DNA from: Baylisascaris procyonis
Lineage: Eukaryota; Nematoda; Chromadorea; Rhabditida; Ascarididae
Length of the DNA: 64,000 nucleotides
Reading direction: 5' to 3'
NCBI GenBank assembly: GCA_037389465.1
Contig: JAZARR010000204.1
Location: forward strand, 525,001 to 589,000
In this document: positions 25,513 to 38,259 of the stretch, piece after piece
How the letters are laid out: each line of letters opens with the position of its first letter
Numbering within the stretch: position 1 is the stretch's first letter
Program-made: the position numbers and the translations under genes
Notes under the pieces: generated by a model
Seen by the model: the letters and a program-made list of their open reading frames with translations, nothing else
Databases searched by the model: none
What the model was told of the DNA's origin: nothing

Positions 25513-25931
25513 CACACATCACGCCACACCCCACCATACGCACATACACTACACACCACAGACACCGTACACCACAATACGCACCACATCGTATATGTCG
25601 AAACACCGCTCCAAACCCGTCGGTGAAGTCATTTCCACAGAGGCATCCGGCGATTGTGTTCCCCAAATATCTAATGCTGGTCATTCCGTAACGGCCAGCA
25701 CTCATAGGCAAACTCCATGTGTGTTCTCGAAATGGCCTTATTACCTCTCTACTCGTAAATACATCAGTAAATTTGGATCGTATTTGAATATAGTCAATAC
25801 ATAAAAGTCACTGAACTCATCGTACTATTAATTCATTCGCATCTTTAACTATAACCCCGATCAGCCGATTACGTATCCAGCTGTTGTGTCGACAAACAAG
25901 TGAAGACCATACTTGTAAACCAAAGTAATTT

Positions 25932-26250
25932 CAGTTAATAGCAGTTATTTCCCAATTTTTTACCCCCCCCCCAATTTCCTGTTTATCCCCATTGCAAAGA
26001 CAAGTGTCCGCCGTTTCTAAGAGGAAAAGATAATATAACAGTCCATATAATTAAACAAATGTAATGTTTATAAATCGATGAGGTGCTAAGGATTTATTAA
26101 CATCACATCGATAAAACGTATATCAACTCTAATATACCAGTTTTGCCAACAAAAATATCAAAATGTGATACTAATATAGAGAAATAAAAGAAACTCACAA
26201 ACAATACCACTATAGACTAAGCATTATAAAAAGAAATTAATCAGATACCC
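25932..26250. repeat. Direct duplication, copy 2 (about 319 bp)
   Basis: Second copy of the 25203-25512 repeat in the same orientation. It has an expanded run of about 10 C near 25964. It ends about 90 bp downstream of the aldolase stop codon, so it may lie in the aldolase 3'UTR or cover its cleavage site. Confidence 0.9.
26093..26098 (-). terminator. Candidate polyadenylation signal of the aldolase gene
   Basis: Minus-strand AATAAA about 240 nt past the stop at 26338. It lies inside direct-repeat copy 2; copy 1 has a base change at the same site. Whether it is used is unknown. Confidence 0.3.
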
Positions 26251-26337
26251 AAGCATTTGAGACTTAGATGGGAAGATGAACGAGGATAGTAGGGATATAG
26301 AAAAAGAAGGAAAAAAATCACTACACATGACAAGCAT

Positions 26338-27352
26338 CTAATATGCGTGATTAGCGATATAGAGACTCTGACCAGCTGCAGAGTCAGCTCCACCTCCGGT
26401 ATATTTGCCAAGTGCTGCGAGACTGTTCGCCTGAGCTCTTTTCAGGAAAGCAGCTTTAGCGGCCTCTTCATTTTCTTTCTTCCCACCCCATGCAGCCAAT
26501 ACGGATGCCTGCAGTGCACGACCATAGCTGAACGTTAGTGCCCATGGTTTCTTGCCCTGAAACAACAACTTATAATAATATGTTATTCGAATGGATAACG
26601 CATCAACAATAAATAAGAGAAGACAGAGTTCAGTTCTCCTTCAAGGATTCAGAAGCTGTTCCAGCAAAACACCACGACTTTCATTCACACCTACATTCCA
26701 CAGGAAGAGATTTGCTGTTCCATACTAATTTCAACAACTTGGCTAGACAGCATAGTAAACTTGCAACTTCTATGATGCCTTACATTTTAACGTATATTAT
26801 TAATGATGAAGACAAAAATGCTAAAGGTAGGGGTAAACTAAAGGTAAGGGCAAAAAATAATGGCATAATGGCAAGTTTAACGAACTCTTTGTCTCTACCG
26901 TTAGTGAGCTAAATGAGCTCAAATATGGAAACAAACCTGATATTGATTGATGGCATTGAGATTAAGGGTCGCATCTTCTTCCGACTGTCCACCAGACAGG
27001 AAGACAATACCAGGCACTGCGACTGGCACGGTACGTTGAAGACAGGTCACCGTTGCACGTGCAATTTCTTCGTGCGATACTTTCGGGCCTTGCATACCTA
27101 AATATAACTTGATGCCTATAATATGCATAAATAATATTTCGAAAGCGATCGCGCGTTCAAATTTACGACGATACTTCAAATTTCCAAAAAGGAACACCTT
27201 AATGATTGGGAATGCGCGCCAAACAAATAGCGCAATATGTGTTTTCGCAGAATTTCTCACCTACAGACGAGCAAAAAACACCTTAAAATATTTTTAAAAA
27301 ACTGGCTCATTAGTTACAATAGGCATCAGATACAAGCATCCAGCGGTCATCC

Positions 27353-27383
<31 letters not shown>

Positions 27384-30300
27384 CACCAAAAACAAAGTCC
27401 ACTGATCGAAAATGAAATAACCGCATACACATATGAACCTACTAATCTCAAACACAATGCGTACCCCTGAACGAGATCAACAGCTCTTCGGAATATTGGA
27501 ACTTCTTGAGTTGTAGCTGCAGGGATCTACCTGAAGTTCCATCTGACCTCTTATCCCACTTGAACAGAAAGGATTGACGGCATCATCTTTTGGGAGCTGA
27601 CAAATTCACAAGAACCTATCTCCTTTCATTTGGTCGGCTCTTATACTTAACACATGCAAATAAATGAGACAATAGCTAACCTGGTGTGACCATGTTCGGC
27701 TTCAGCAGTGTTCCCTCGAGGAAAACGTGATGATCACTCAACGCCTTGTAAGTGTATGCCAATACCGCCTCGGTGATCTTTTGGCATCGCTCCAAATCGT
27801 GCTCTCCATCCGGAAGCGTCTCCGGTTCCACGATTGGTACCAATCCGTGTTGCTGGCAAATTGACGCATAACGTGCCAACACCTAAACGTCAATTGTCTT
27901 CAGCTTTCTTTAAAAATTTATATGCCTCATCACCAATCGGAAATAACCTTTTCCTTAAATTTTAATTTCTCTCCCTCTTCCCCAGCAAAAAAAAAGCCGT
28001 CTTCTACTTCAAACAGACTAATAATGGAACTGATTTACATAGTGCAATAATATTTGAATATCAAAAAAAGATACTAAAATCACATAGTGCAATTTTATCA
28101 GTAGATACAGTATCAATAACAATACAACAACAACAGCAATAAACTTTCTTCCACATGACATATATTTTTTTTTCAAATCTTTCAATGAGTTCCATAGAGA
28201 CAAAATAAATATGGGGGTGATTTTAAACGCCCTTAAAGATTAGCCCATCTTTCTTTACATATTCATGATTAACAAGTACTTTGTAACAAACTAGTAAACA
28301 TAGCATTCACACAAATGGATAAGAAGATAAAGCCAAACCTCAGCGACCTCAACAAGTGCCATATGGCTGGGGGTTGTAGCACCAATTTTATGCACACAAC
28401 GCCACTTCGCAAATTGAGCTCCATCCTGAAAAGCTCCACTTTTGACTCCGAACATTTGATGAACATAAATCTCCGTATGCCGACAATCATAATAACCACA
28501 CCTGCTTGCCTTTAAGTAGCTCCGACAGACTGCTACAAAAGGCTCCGCCATTTCTAGGAACATGAATGGGATATCGAAGCCAAATGAAAAGGCTTTTATA
28601 CTGAAATTCTCAGCATTTCTGACAGACCATAACTGGAAAGGTATGTTCTGAAAACTTTGGGCTGAATGAATTACTTTGAAAGTATCTCGAAATTAAACCT
28701 TTTTCCCTTTAAGCCGCAGTTACTTGTACGCCACAATCACCCCAAATTACCCCTTACTTAAGAGTGTTCAAGTTACTCTTCCCGTTAACCTGCAATACGA
28801 CTAAACTGTCATGTGTTCAGGCGACTCCTTTGATTATATATCAGCAAATTCTCCCATCCCTCCCATCCCCCCGCCCCAGCAAAAAAAAAAAAAAAAATTA
28901 ATGATAAAAAAAGCTATGAAAAAGTTTTGATGAAAATGGCACTTTTGTAAAACGTTTACTGATGACGAAAAAGCAAACCTTCTTGTATTGAGCGCATCGT
29001 GCATTCAAATCATCGAGACCCTGGGTTGTACCCTCACCGATCGTTCCAGCCATTGGCACCACTCCCTTATCAACCTAAAAGAAAAAATATTTCTCACTCT
29101 TTGAACCTGTTGCTAAAAAATTCAACAATTAAAAAAACATTAAACGCTCGCATTATAAAAAACAATTAAGTAACTGTAAACTTAAAAAAAAAATATGGTG
29201 ATTAAAAAACACAAAACACCATAATTTCGGCATCAAAATGGATTTCAGCTACGCTTCACATTGCTCCTCATCTGAGAGAGACCCCCTCCCCCTCTCTCCT
29301 CCCCTTATCTTCCCCTATTCAACCAATTCACCGGCATCTTCGAAGATAAATAATTTCCAACATCATTCATCAGAAAAGAACGAAATTCAACTCGAATAAA
29401 CACAAACGAGTGGAACAAGGAACATTTTACCACCGAGGAAAATGCAAGTCAAGTTCAAATCAATAGCTGAAGAAGAAAAAAGTTTAGAATCCCTGAGCTT
29501 GGCTCAAACTTGAACTTCAAACAATCGGATCCGGGTCCCTGCAGATATTTTATAGATCAAAAGCTTCAAGAGGATGAACACTCTGAGACAAGGTGAATAG
29601 CCGCTCCTCTTCGTATCTCTTGCCATCCTCCCTCTCATTCAAAGAACGAAAGATTAAAAGAGACCTTAATGCCAGGGATGATTCCCTTCTTTTTAAGCAC
29701 CTCAACGAATGGTGTTCCGTCATCAGTCTTTTGGTAGAACGTTTCGTGGAACATGATCACTCCCGAGATATACTTCGACACTTCATCCGATGACGTGAAT
29801 AGAATCTATAATAGATAAAGTCGAAGTTTCATGCATCATCATAAATCAATACTTTATGAGTAGTGATCTACTCTGGTTCACTTGATCTAAACACTCGTCG
29901 ATCACCTATTTAAATTCCTCTCACTATAACAGTATTAAATCACCTCCGTTAAAAATTTATATCGCCACTAAATGAAATAAGTAGAAAACCTTAAAAGAGG
30001 ATAAACTAAATCCATATCCATAGATTCGACTCTTCATCATCAACCAATATCAATACGCAATCTTTTAACTTAAAAAAAAACTCGATTATAACTTCATTTC
30101 GACAGATTTTCATTCAAGTGGGACCGCATATCTGAAAGTTCTCTAATTTCATTGAAGCAAAAAAACAACTTAACCATCAAATTCTTTAACACACAGTGGA
30201 GGGGGAGGGGGGGGGGGAAGAGGGCAGATGGGAGGGAAAGGGGATAGGTGGTGGTCACGAAAAGTGAACTAAGGACTTAACTTCTCCCCTCCCTCCTCAC

Positions 30301-31165
30301 TGATAATATAAAATTTCTTCATCGAAAGCGATCAATTCATGCTATACAATAAACTATTTCACAATTTTCTATTCCCTGCAGATTTTGGTGGATGATCTCA
30401 TCTATTCGTATCAAAATTTGTGCAGATAGAGAAAAGAAATAATGATCAACACTGAGATCATTCGATTATCGAATAAATGGTGATCGTATCACCACATCGC
30501 TTTGTTAACAATAAATGAGAGACAAACGATGATTTTAAAGAAAATTTGAAAGCGATAAAGATGCGTTACTTTGCGATTGCTGTTCTATCAATGAAACTAA
30601 TAAATTGAACTATAGAAGAAAAATATTTCAAAGAACAACCTGACGATAGAGACGGCGATTCTCTTCGACATTCTCGAGTCCAATCGGCTTCAGTTTCTTA
30701 TCCATACTTCCTAAATATCAAATAGATTTCAATCAAAAAGTCCATACGGCAATATAGTTTCGCCGACGGAAATAATATTAAACGTTAATATTGTCCATGA
30801 ATATTCTTCGGTCTTCATTCGATCTTATCTTTTTTTTTTTGTTTCAAACAATGAAATCGTCACCCGATTAAGCCAAAGAAGGACCTCGAAATTAATTCTA
30901 GCTGAGCTCGATCCAGTCGATCCCTAACTACCTACGGCTATGGGAAGCCGACGAATTCTCCCGATACATTCGGGTTTTTTAAAGGAAGACCCCCTTGGGA
31001 TGAAATGACAGGAAGTTAAAAAAAAATTTTTTTTCTTTTGAAAAGAAACGAACCAGTGCTCTCATCGGCGGCTAGAATTCCTTTGCCAGGTGCAACGATT
31101 GCTTGTGCAATTTGTCGCAGTTCATCTTCCTGCTCTTTCGTTAAGTATTGTGAATATGAAGCCAT
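26338..31165 (-). CDS. aldo: Class I fructose-bisphosphate aldolase, complete, 8 exons
   Basis: Exons: 31054-31165, 30640-30710, 29665-29805, 28979-29074, 28339-28425, 27681-27882, 26937-27097, 26338-26556. They sum to 1089 nt in frame, giving 362 aa, the normal class I length. The enzyme cleaves fructose-1,6-bisphosphate to DHAP and glyceraldehyde-3-phosphate in cytosolic glycolysis and runs the reverse in gluconeogenesis. Seen in order: [32 protein letters not shown] (catalytic Asp), [48 protein letters not shown] (active-site Lys), [25 protein letters not shown] with the Schiff-base lysine at residue 230, [37 protein letters not shown], and the C-terminal NHAY whose tyrosine is needed for full activity. 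The N-terminus resembles the C. elegans ALDO-2 type. All catalytic positions are intact. The start is the ATG four nucleotides after a TTTCAG acceptor. The intron between exons 2 and 3 holds a G-run tract (30198-30248). Confidence 0.98.
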
Positions 31166-31169
31166 CTTC

Positions 31170-31178
31170 CTGAAATAT
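31170..31178 (-). promoter_or_regulatory. Probable spliced-leader acceptor of the aldolase gene
   Basis: ATATTTCAG on the minus strand, four nucleotides upstream of the aldolase ATG at 31165. No coding exon is expected upstream, because the protein is already full length. Confidence 0.6.
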
Positions 31179-31564
31179 TCACCTTAACTATTCAAATATT
31201 TTTGAAGTCATTCAAAAAAAACGGCGTTTTCTTCGTCAAGTAAGACACGCAAAATAGGTTCAATCATAGGTGTGAAAATTCACGCAGTTAAAACATTCGA
31301 CTCCTATCGTCAGTTTTCGACTCCTACCACAATAAAGATTCGACAAACGATAAAAAAGTGCATTAAAAGCGCCGTGATACTAGCATGGATAGTTTGATTA
31401 GGAAAGCCAACCAGCGAGAAAGAATATATACCCATAAAACATGACCCATTATTTTTGACCTTCATTTGTGACCTAGTGGAAGGGGATTAGGGGGGGGGGG
31501 GCGGAAGGGGATTTAAGTATGAGTTACCTCTTCTGCAACTGGCCATACGACGTGAAACCGTCAG

Positions 31565-31655
31565 CTGAATGCGGCTGGTGAGAGGGAGGGGGAGAGGAAG
31601 AGGGAGAGGGAGAGGGAGAGAGCAGGGCAACGGTGGGGGAGGAGGGGGAGGTAGC
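31565..31655. repeat. Polypurine (GA/GGGAGA) tract
   Basis: About 90 bp of almost pure purine on the plus strand made of GGGAGAGG-type steps, interrupted by GCAGGGCAACGG near 31622. It lies about 400 bp upstream of the aldolase ATG. Confidence 0.85.
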
Positions 31656-32919
31656 CAAAGGATGAGAGAGCTTACATATATATGATGCGAATCTATCAAG
31701 CAACATAAATACTTCAATTACAGGCAAATAAATGAAAAAACATACAAATTACTTTTGAGTTCTTTACGTTCCTCACTTAGGATCATATAATTTTCCAATT
31801 CTCTAAGCAGTGTAACTTTCCCACCTTCAAATAACGAGAGCCACTCCCCCCCCCCTCCCCATCTTTTCATCTCTAGATGTCGGTTATTGGAATATAAATT
31901 CGAACATGACAACTAAGATACTCACAATTTAAACAGCCGTAAAGCAATCTTCATCAGCACAATACATAAGCCATTAGAGACGAAATTTAGCGTCTCTCAA
32001 CACTTTATCAACTCATATATATTTCAGTCTTTCAATTGAACGAATGAAACGCTGTCTAAATCGACAAGAATTGTGTAAAATAACAGTTGCATTGATGAAA
32101 AAAAAAAGATACTTCTCTCACTAAGCATTTCTTTATATGCTCTCGTAACGCTTGTTGAGAAAGCCTAGATCATGGATATAAACGAGGAAAAGCATTCAAT
32201 GGGGGATTTATGCAATGAAATAAGATCAATGAAAGATTATATCATTTGAATAAAAAATCTGCAAAAAATTAAATTACTATATTTTTATGAATATTTTTTT
32301 CTCCCTTTAACGTATAAATTACGGGCTGAAGGGAGGGGGGGGGTGGGGGTGGGGGGAGTAAATTAGGCCACCCATTAATCCCCACCCCCTACCCTCCCCC
32401 CTTGGCGTTTAGTAAATTATTTTCTTCACAGAAAAAAAGCTGTTTATTTTATCTTCATTCAAAATACAATCAACTACTAGTAATTTGCCGATGATATACA
32501 TTAATATGAAAGAAAAAACAACATAAACCTATGGAATTTAGGCTATAAGCATTATTATATCACTATATCATCCATCTAAACTATATGACTAATAAAAATT
32601 GAAAACGTATTTTACTAATTATACAAACGATTTATCAATATTCAAATTATATATTTGAAAGTATATTGCATGACTAGACAATTTTATCCATGCGATCCCC
32701 CTTCCCCCCCCCCCCCCCTAATCCCATATTAAAAAATGTGCATTTCCAATACAAATATTTAGAAAGGCTATACTTTAAAAGTGTAGAAAACATATACATA
32801 AATTTTTAATTTGAATTTTTTAATATTTCAATGGATATACCTTTTCTAAGAGTTTCAGGGATCTACGTATATGAAGATTCAGTGAATATTCGATAGAGCT
32901 TCCCTTTGAATGGTCTCTC

Positions 32920-33005
32920 TTGCAATATTAGAGTCCCTTTGCAATATTAGGATCCCTTTGCAATACTGGAATCCATTTGCAACATTGGAATCCCTTGCAA
33001 TATTG
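32920..33005. repeat. 20-bp tandem repeat, about 4-5 degenerate copies
   Basis: Copies built on TTGCAATATTAGAATCCCTT with a few substitutions and one short deletion. Confidence 0.85.
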
Positions 33006-33772
33006 CCGGATAAACCGGATTCCTTTTTCAGCTATTCATGTGAACGTCAGAGGGAAAATATAACCCCCTCCCCCTTTCAGTGTCTCTTTTTTCTTACTAT
33101 AGTTTTGTTTAACTATTTAAAAAATGAACAACATTTTATTAAATTTGATAGAATATTTGACTCTACATTTGATTTCCTTGTATAATATCTCAACAGTTAT
33201 ATATTTCTTAACGCCCCTTTTAGCGTCAACAAAAAAAAATGTAAAAGGAAACGATATCGGTGCCGAAAAAAATGACATTGACATATAATAAACAAATAAA
33301 GATAAGACTATAAATAAGTTGATAACGTCATCGTTGTTCGAGACAGCTTTCGTCTCTTTTTTTTTGATGATGACTGATGAATTGCCCGATTAAGTCAATA
33401 TGAGACTTTCTTCTAAAGCTTACAGCATAAAAAAATTCCATCTAGTGAGTCTAAATTTCTGAATCCATTTTAGGGACCAATAATATTTTCCATTTCACAT
33501 ATGGGAAAGTGGTTGAATTTTGCTATTATTTATCAACTACTGATAATTGATAAAAAAGTATTTCTTTCTTCGGCTTTATACATTTTTATTTCATATTCTT
33601 CATAGTCCAATATTTCTGCAAATGACTTTTGTAGGAAAATTTTTGAATAAATTTTTAAATGAGAAAAGTAGTGACCTGAATTAAAGAAGAGGAACGAAAA
33701 TTAGATAAATATGAATTGTTTCCGGTCAGCGGAAATGGCAAATGCCATTGTACAACATTGAGGTGAGGTCAG

Positions 33773-33907
33773 GAAGTTCTGGACCTCCCAAAAAAGTTCA
33801 ATTCTAAAGTTCCAGACCTCCCAAAAAAGTTCAATCCTAAAGTTCCAGACCTCCCATAAAATTTTAATTCTAAAGCTGCAGACCTCTCGCAAAAGTTTAA
33901 TTCTACT
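33773..33907. repeat. 33-bp tandem repeat, 4 copies
   Basis: Each copy contains AAGTTCCAGACCTCCC and AAAAGTTCAATTCTA; divergence increases to the right. The 11-codon period leaves the minus strand open as an artefact. Confidence 0.9.
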
Positions 33908-34537
33908 TTTACAGAAATGCATCAAACAAATTCAAAAAATTTCTTCATTGATATTTAAAAAGTTTCAAATTTTCGGTCTGCACAAATCTCTCAAACTGTT
34001 CCAATGTTTTTTGACGCTTAAATAAACATTTTCATGGACAACCACATTTATGAAATTGATGCGTATCACCAAAACTTATATGCAATGACCGATTAAAAAT
34101 CGTCATCATGAAATCCGTAGAAATAAGTAAAAGCTCAATCCTAAGACCGCCAAAAAACAAGTACCCCCTTAATTCCAAGACCCCCCAAGGAACAAATACC
34201 CCCCCCTAATCCTAAGACCCCAAAAAACAAATATCCCCTCCCCCTTAATACCCGGAAAACTCATTTCTAACACCTAAAAGATGGCTAGATGATAAATCTA
34301 ACAACTACGGAATTGGCCCATCGTAAATCTAGGCAACTCGTTAAAATCGATCACGATAACTTTATACAACCCGTTGAGTTAACCATGAAATCTTTATGTG
34401 AATTCAACAAAAATTGGTCACCATATCATTATGCAACAACATTTTCAGTTGGTTTCAACTCGACAAAGATGGTTTTCTACATTTTCAATATCACTTAATC
34501 AATACAAAAACCTATACGAACGATGTCTTCTTTTCTA

Positions 34538-34568
<31 letters not shown>

Positions 34569-36489
34569 ATTTCGCAACGATATTTTATGAATTCTATTCT
34601 TATATCCTATAATTGTTCAAAATTCATACCTATTTAACAATTCTATTGCATAAAGCCACACCTGCTTAACAATTCTACTGCATGAAGTCACATAATCGAA
34701 TTGCTTCTAATCGGTGACGATACATTGAAATTCCCAAAACACGAGAACTCTCTAACGATAAGAACAGACAACCGCATCTGAACGATGCACAGCAACCAAA
34801 TGACGCCATCACTTGATTGACTATAAAAGTTGTTGAGCTCGATGAGACAATGACAAAGAACGCGACATGAAGAGCAAAAAATAAGGGGACGATCAAAACT
34901 CGATCAGGCGCCAACGACGTAATACGATCAAGAAAAATTCTGAAAAAAAAATCGACGCGAAAATAGGCAATGAATATTTTCTATTCTATAGGAAAGTTCT
35001 CGAACTTATTATATCTAAGTATGACCTCAAGTTGAAACCTCAAGTCCTCCACTGAAATGAGGAGAAAGTTTAAAAAAGAGTATTATGAAGAAAAAAGATA
35101 GGGAAAAATAACAATGCAAGAGATGAGAACGTAAAAAAATGAACAGAGAAACAAACAACAATAGAGAGAACGCGAAGAGAATAGAGTAAAAGAGAAAATA
35201 AAATCAATGATAAAATCTTAAATAATGACGTCACAACTTCCGTTTCACAAATATACTCACATGTTATGCGAATTACGTAATAGAAGCCCACCATTTAGCT
35301 ATAGTGAATCATACACTTTTTTTGCGAAATTTTTATCGCTACACTAGGTATCTCTTTGTAGTCAACGCCCCCACCCCCTTCCCTCCATATTTTAGGTCAC
35401 TATTCATATTCTAGGTCACTTATTTCAGGTCTCCTCCCCCCGTACACCACGTTTTGCACAACGAGGTGAACGAGAAATGCAAAAACTCTGGGCTGATGTA
35501 CACTACAAGTTAATTACGCTCAATCGACACTCTATGTTTGATAACTTCCTGTATAAGAATCCTCAAAATTACGCTGTGAAGAATGGAAATGATATTACAT
35601 CCGTATATTCGCTAAGAACCTCTCATTTTATATTGTCATATTGCTACAGAATTCAATGCAATTGGGTAAATTCGAAAACCATTTAAATAAGCTAAGCCGT
35701 TAGGTTCGTTGTAGAAAGATGAAGGCAAATTGCAAAACTAGCAGCAGCTGGCACCAACTGGCTCGAGGAGAAGACGCACACACACCATTGCTGACAGCTG
35801 AGGCAGCAGCAGCACTAGTGCACTTCGATAAATCGATGCTCACTGATGTGAGGCGTTACGCCTCTCGATACCCCCCAACCCACCAACCACACACATCTCT
35901 GTCTATGCGAACACATTTTATAACAACGCAAAGCATCGATGGGCGTTTCAAGTTTTTTTTAATGGTACTGCAATTTGAAACGTGCAAATCACAACAATAA
36001 ATTCAGTTGGGGTGTTTTCTAATGCTAGAGCAATGTTTTCACCAACTTGTTTAACAAACTTAAGTTGGATTAAATTTATAAGTTTACACTTGAAAGCGAT
36101 ATTGGATTAAAAAATTATTTTCCACCTAAGATGATCGTAATTTTCGATTAAAAAAATTCGAAATTTTCAACTTATGTAGGTTTCATTAAGATGCCCCGGT
36201 CGCCTTATAGTCGGTGAGAGTGAATTATGGATAAAGAAAGGAACCTTTTTTAGAATTGGATGGGATTTTTGGGCAATTATTGAACGATTTCTGTGAGGAA
36301 TATTTAGAAGTTGCATATAACTTTTTATAATCAAAATTGAATGATGTGAATAAACAAATGATTTTACGGATTTAAATGACTACAGAGGTTTCTTACCCTT
36401 GATTTGGTTCTTTATTTATAAAATTGTGTACAGCTTTCTCGATATTCTATTTTTTTAAGAAATATTCCACTCTATCCTCCCTATCCCTC

Positions 36490-36703
36490 CTCTCATTCCA
36501 GTTTATCCTCCCCAATCCCCTCCCCTCATCCCAGTTTATCTCCCCTATCCCTCCCCTCATCCGAGTTTATCCCCCCCAATCTCCCCTCATTCCAGTTTAT
36601 CCTCCCTACCCCTCCCTTCATTCCAGTTTATCCTCCCCAATCTCCCCTCATGCCAGTTTATCCTCCCCAATCCCCTCCCCTCATTCCAGTTTATCCTCCC
36701 CGA
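36490..36703. repeat. CT-rich tandem repeat, about 8 copies of variable unit
   Basis: Repeats of CATTCCAGTTTATCCTCCCC joined by variable CCAATCCCCTCCCCT-like linkers, unit about 25-32 bp. Confidence 0.85.
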
Positions 36704-36944
36704 ATCTCGAATCTTCCTTGTGTCAAAATCGTTAATGCATCGACTCCATCATCTAATCTATGATTGAGTTTCGATCTTCATCACTGTTACGTGTTGCTTG
36801 CTGCTCTCATCTATTCAATGTCTGTTCGCCAAGAATGCTGCCTTTGTGGATGTATATTGCTTTTTCCTTGTTTTGCTGTTTTTTCCTTTTTGCTTTCCCC
36901 ATGTTTTCCCCACTTCGGGACATTGAAATAAGTGAGTAAACAAG

Positions 36945-36975
<31 letters not shown>

Positions 36976-38206
36976 ATAGACATTGGATAAATGAAAGGAT
37001 ACTGTCAACATGGATTTCCAAAAGAAAGGAATGGATTGTATATTCAAAAAAAGGGGATATTCGGCAGGCTAAACAATTGAACTTGGTGTGGTTTACAATG
37101 GATTTCAACAAGCGAAGCGGCTTCTCATAGAAAAGGCTAATAGATGAGGATCTTATAAGATAAAATGACGCGTGAAAATCGACTATACTGTAATTATAAA
37201 AAGCTAAGCACTTAATTCCTCATATAAAGCAATTAATCAACATTAACGATTATTTGTGACTCGTTAAAATGAGCCTAGCGATGATTTGTTGGGCGAAGTA
37301 CATTTGCGCCATTTTTTAGTACATTTGCGCCATTTTTTAGTTGACATTATGTCAATTAAAATAACACCATTAGATCGGTAGAACTGATCGAATAATTCGA
37401 GAGATCGCAGAAAGTCATGCAATATTTAATTACTGCAAAAATTTAAACGCAATTTGCAAAAATTTGAATGCAATTTTTTTTTTTTTGCATAATATTTTTT
37501 CACTTACATATAACGAATAAATAATCGTTGATTTTTATTGAAATGAATTATCTAAATTATTTTGTTTGTAATTTTTAATTCAATTTTACATATCGATTTA
37601 GTTCAATTAATTTTTTTATAATTTTTAATTTTCTGTTTGCAAAAAAAAATAAAAAAATAAAATCAGTAACATTAAACGTTGCTCTCAAGCTTGAATGCTA
37701 ACTTAACTAAGTTGCTCAAGTTTAATAAGTTGGAATTGAAATGTTTGCATTTCGTTATTTGTACGGTGAACGAGGAGGGATGAAGTGAGGCAATGTGCAT
37801 ACGTGCTAATCAATGCGGCTGTTTGCGTTTTTAAGTTTAGTCAGCAGCGTTAGCAAGCTAAATGCGATATAGATGAGGGATATCCGCTATACCCTCATCA
37901 CCCCAACAAATCCACTCATCTTTCAACAGCCTATAGCTAGTAGACTCGTGCAAATGCCAACTTATTTCAAGTGGAAATTACACTTACGAATAGATAAATG
38001 TAAACGGAATGAGACAGATAGAGAATAAAACGCGAATCTCTCAGAAATATGCTCGAAAAGTTGGAGATGAAAGTTACAATATAATCGCATCGCCTAAAAA
38101 ATGCGTGCAATTTCTACTAGGTCACTATATCATCCGTTATTTTATCCTTGTTATATGCGTCATAGATAAGAATACGAATGAAAATCCCATTGCTATGTGA
38201 TCTATA

Positions 38207-38209
<3 letters not shown>

Positions 38210-38256
<47 letters not shown>
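38210..38256. repeat. TA dinucleotide microsatellite
   Basis: About 23 uninterrupted TA units. Confidence 0.97.

Positions 38257-38259
<3 letters not shown>

Larger units (their letters stand above)
21457..26337. other. Intergenic region between PIP4K start and aldolase stop
   Basis: No gene was recognised. It contains the 28-bp minisatellite (23687-24275), the inverted-repeat element (24766-25140) and the two 310-bp direct repeats (25203-25512, 25932-26250). From 21457 to 23680 it is AT-rich single-copy DNA with a T-rich stretch at 22300-22640; nothing else supported. Confidence 0.6.

Noticed and set aside
36424..36735. Pro/Ser-rich ORF of 103 codons
   Set aside because: Translation of a CT-rich tandem repeat; no splice or family support.
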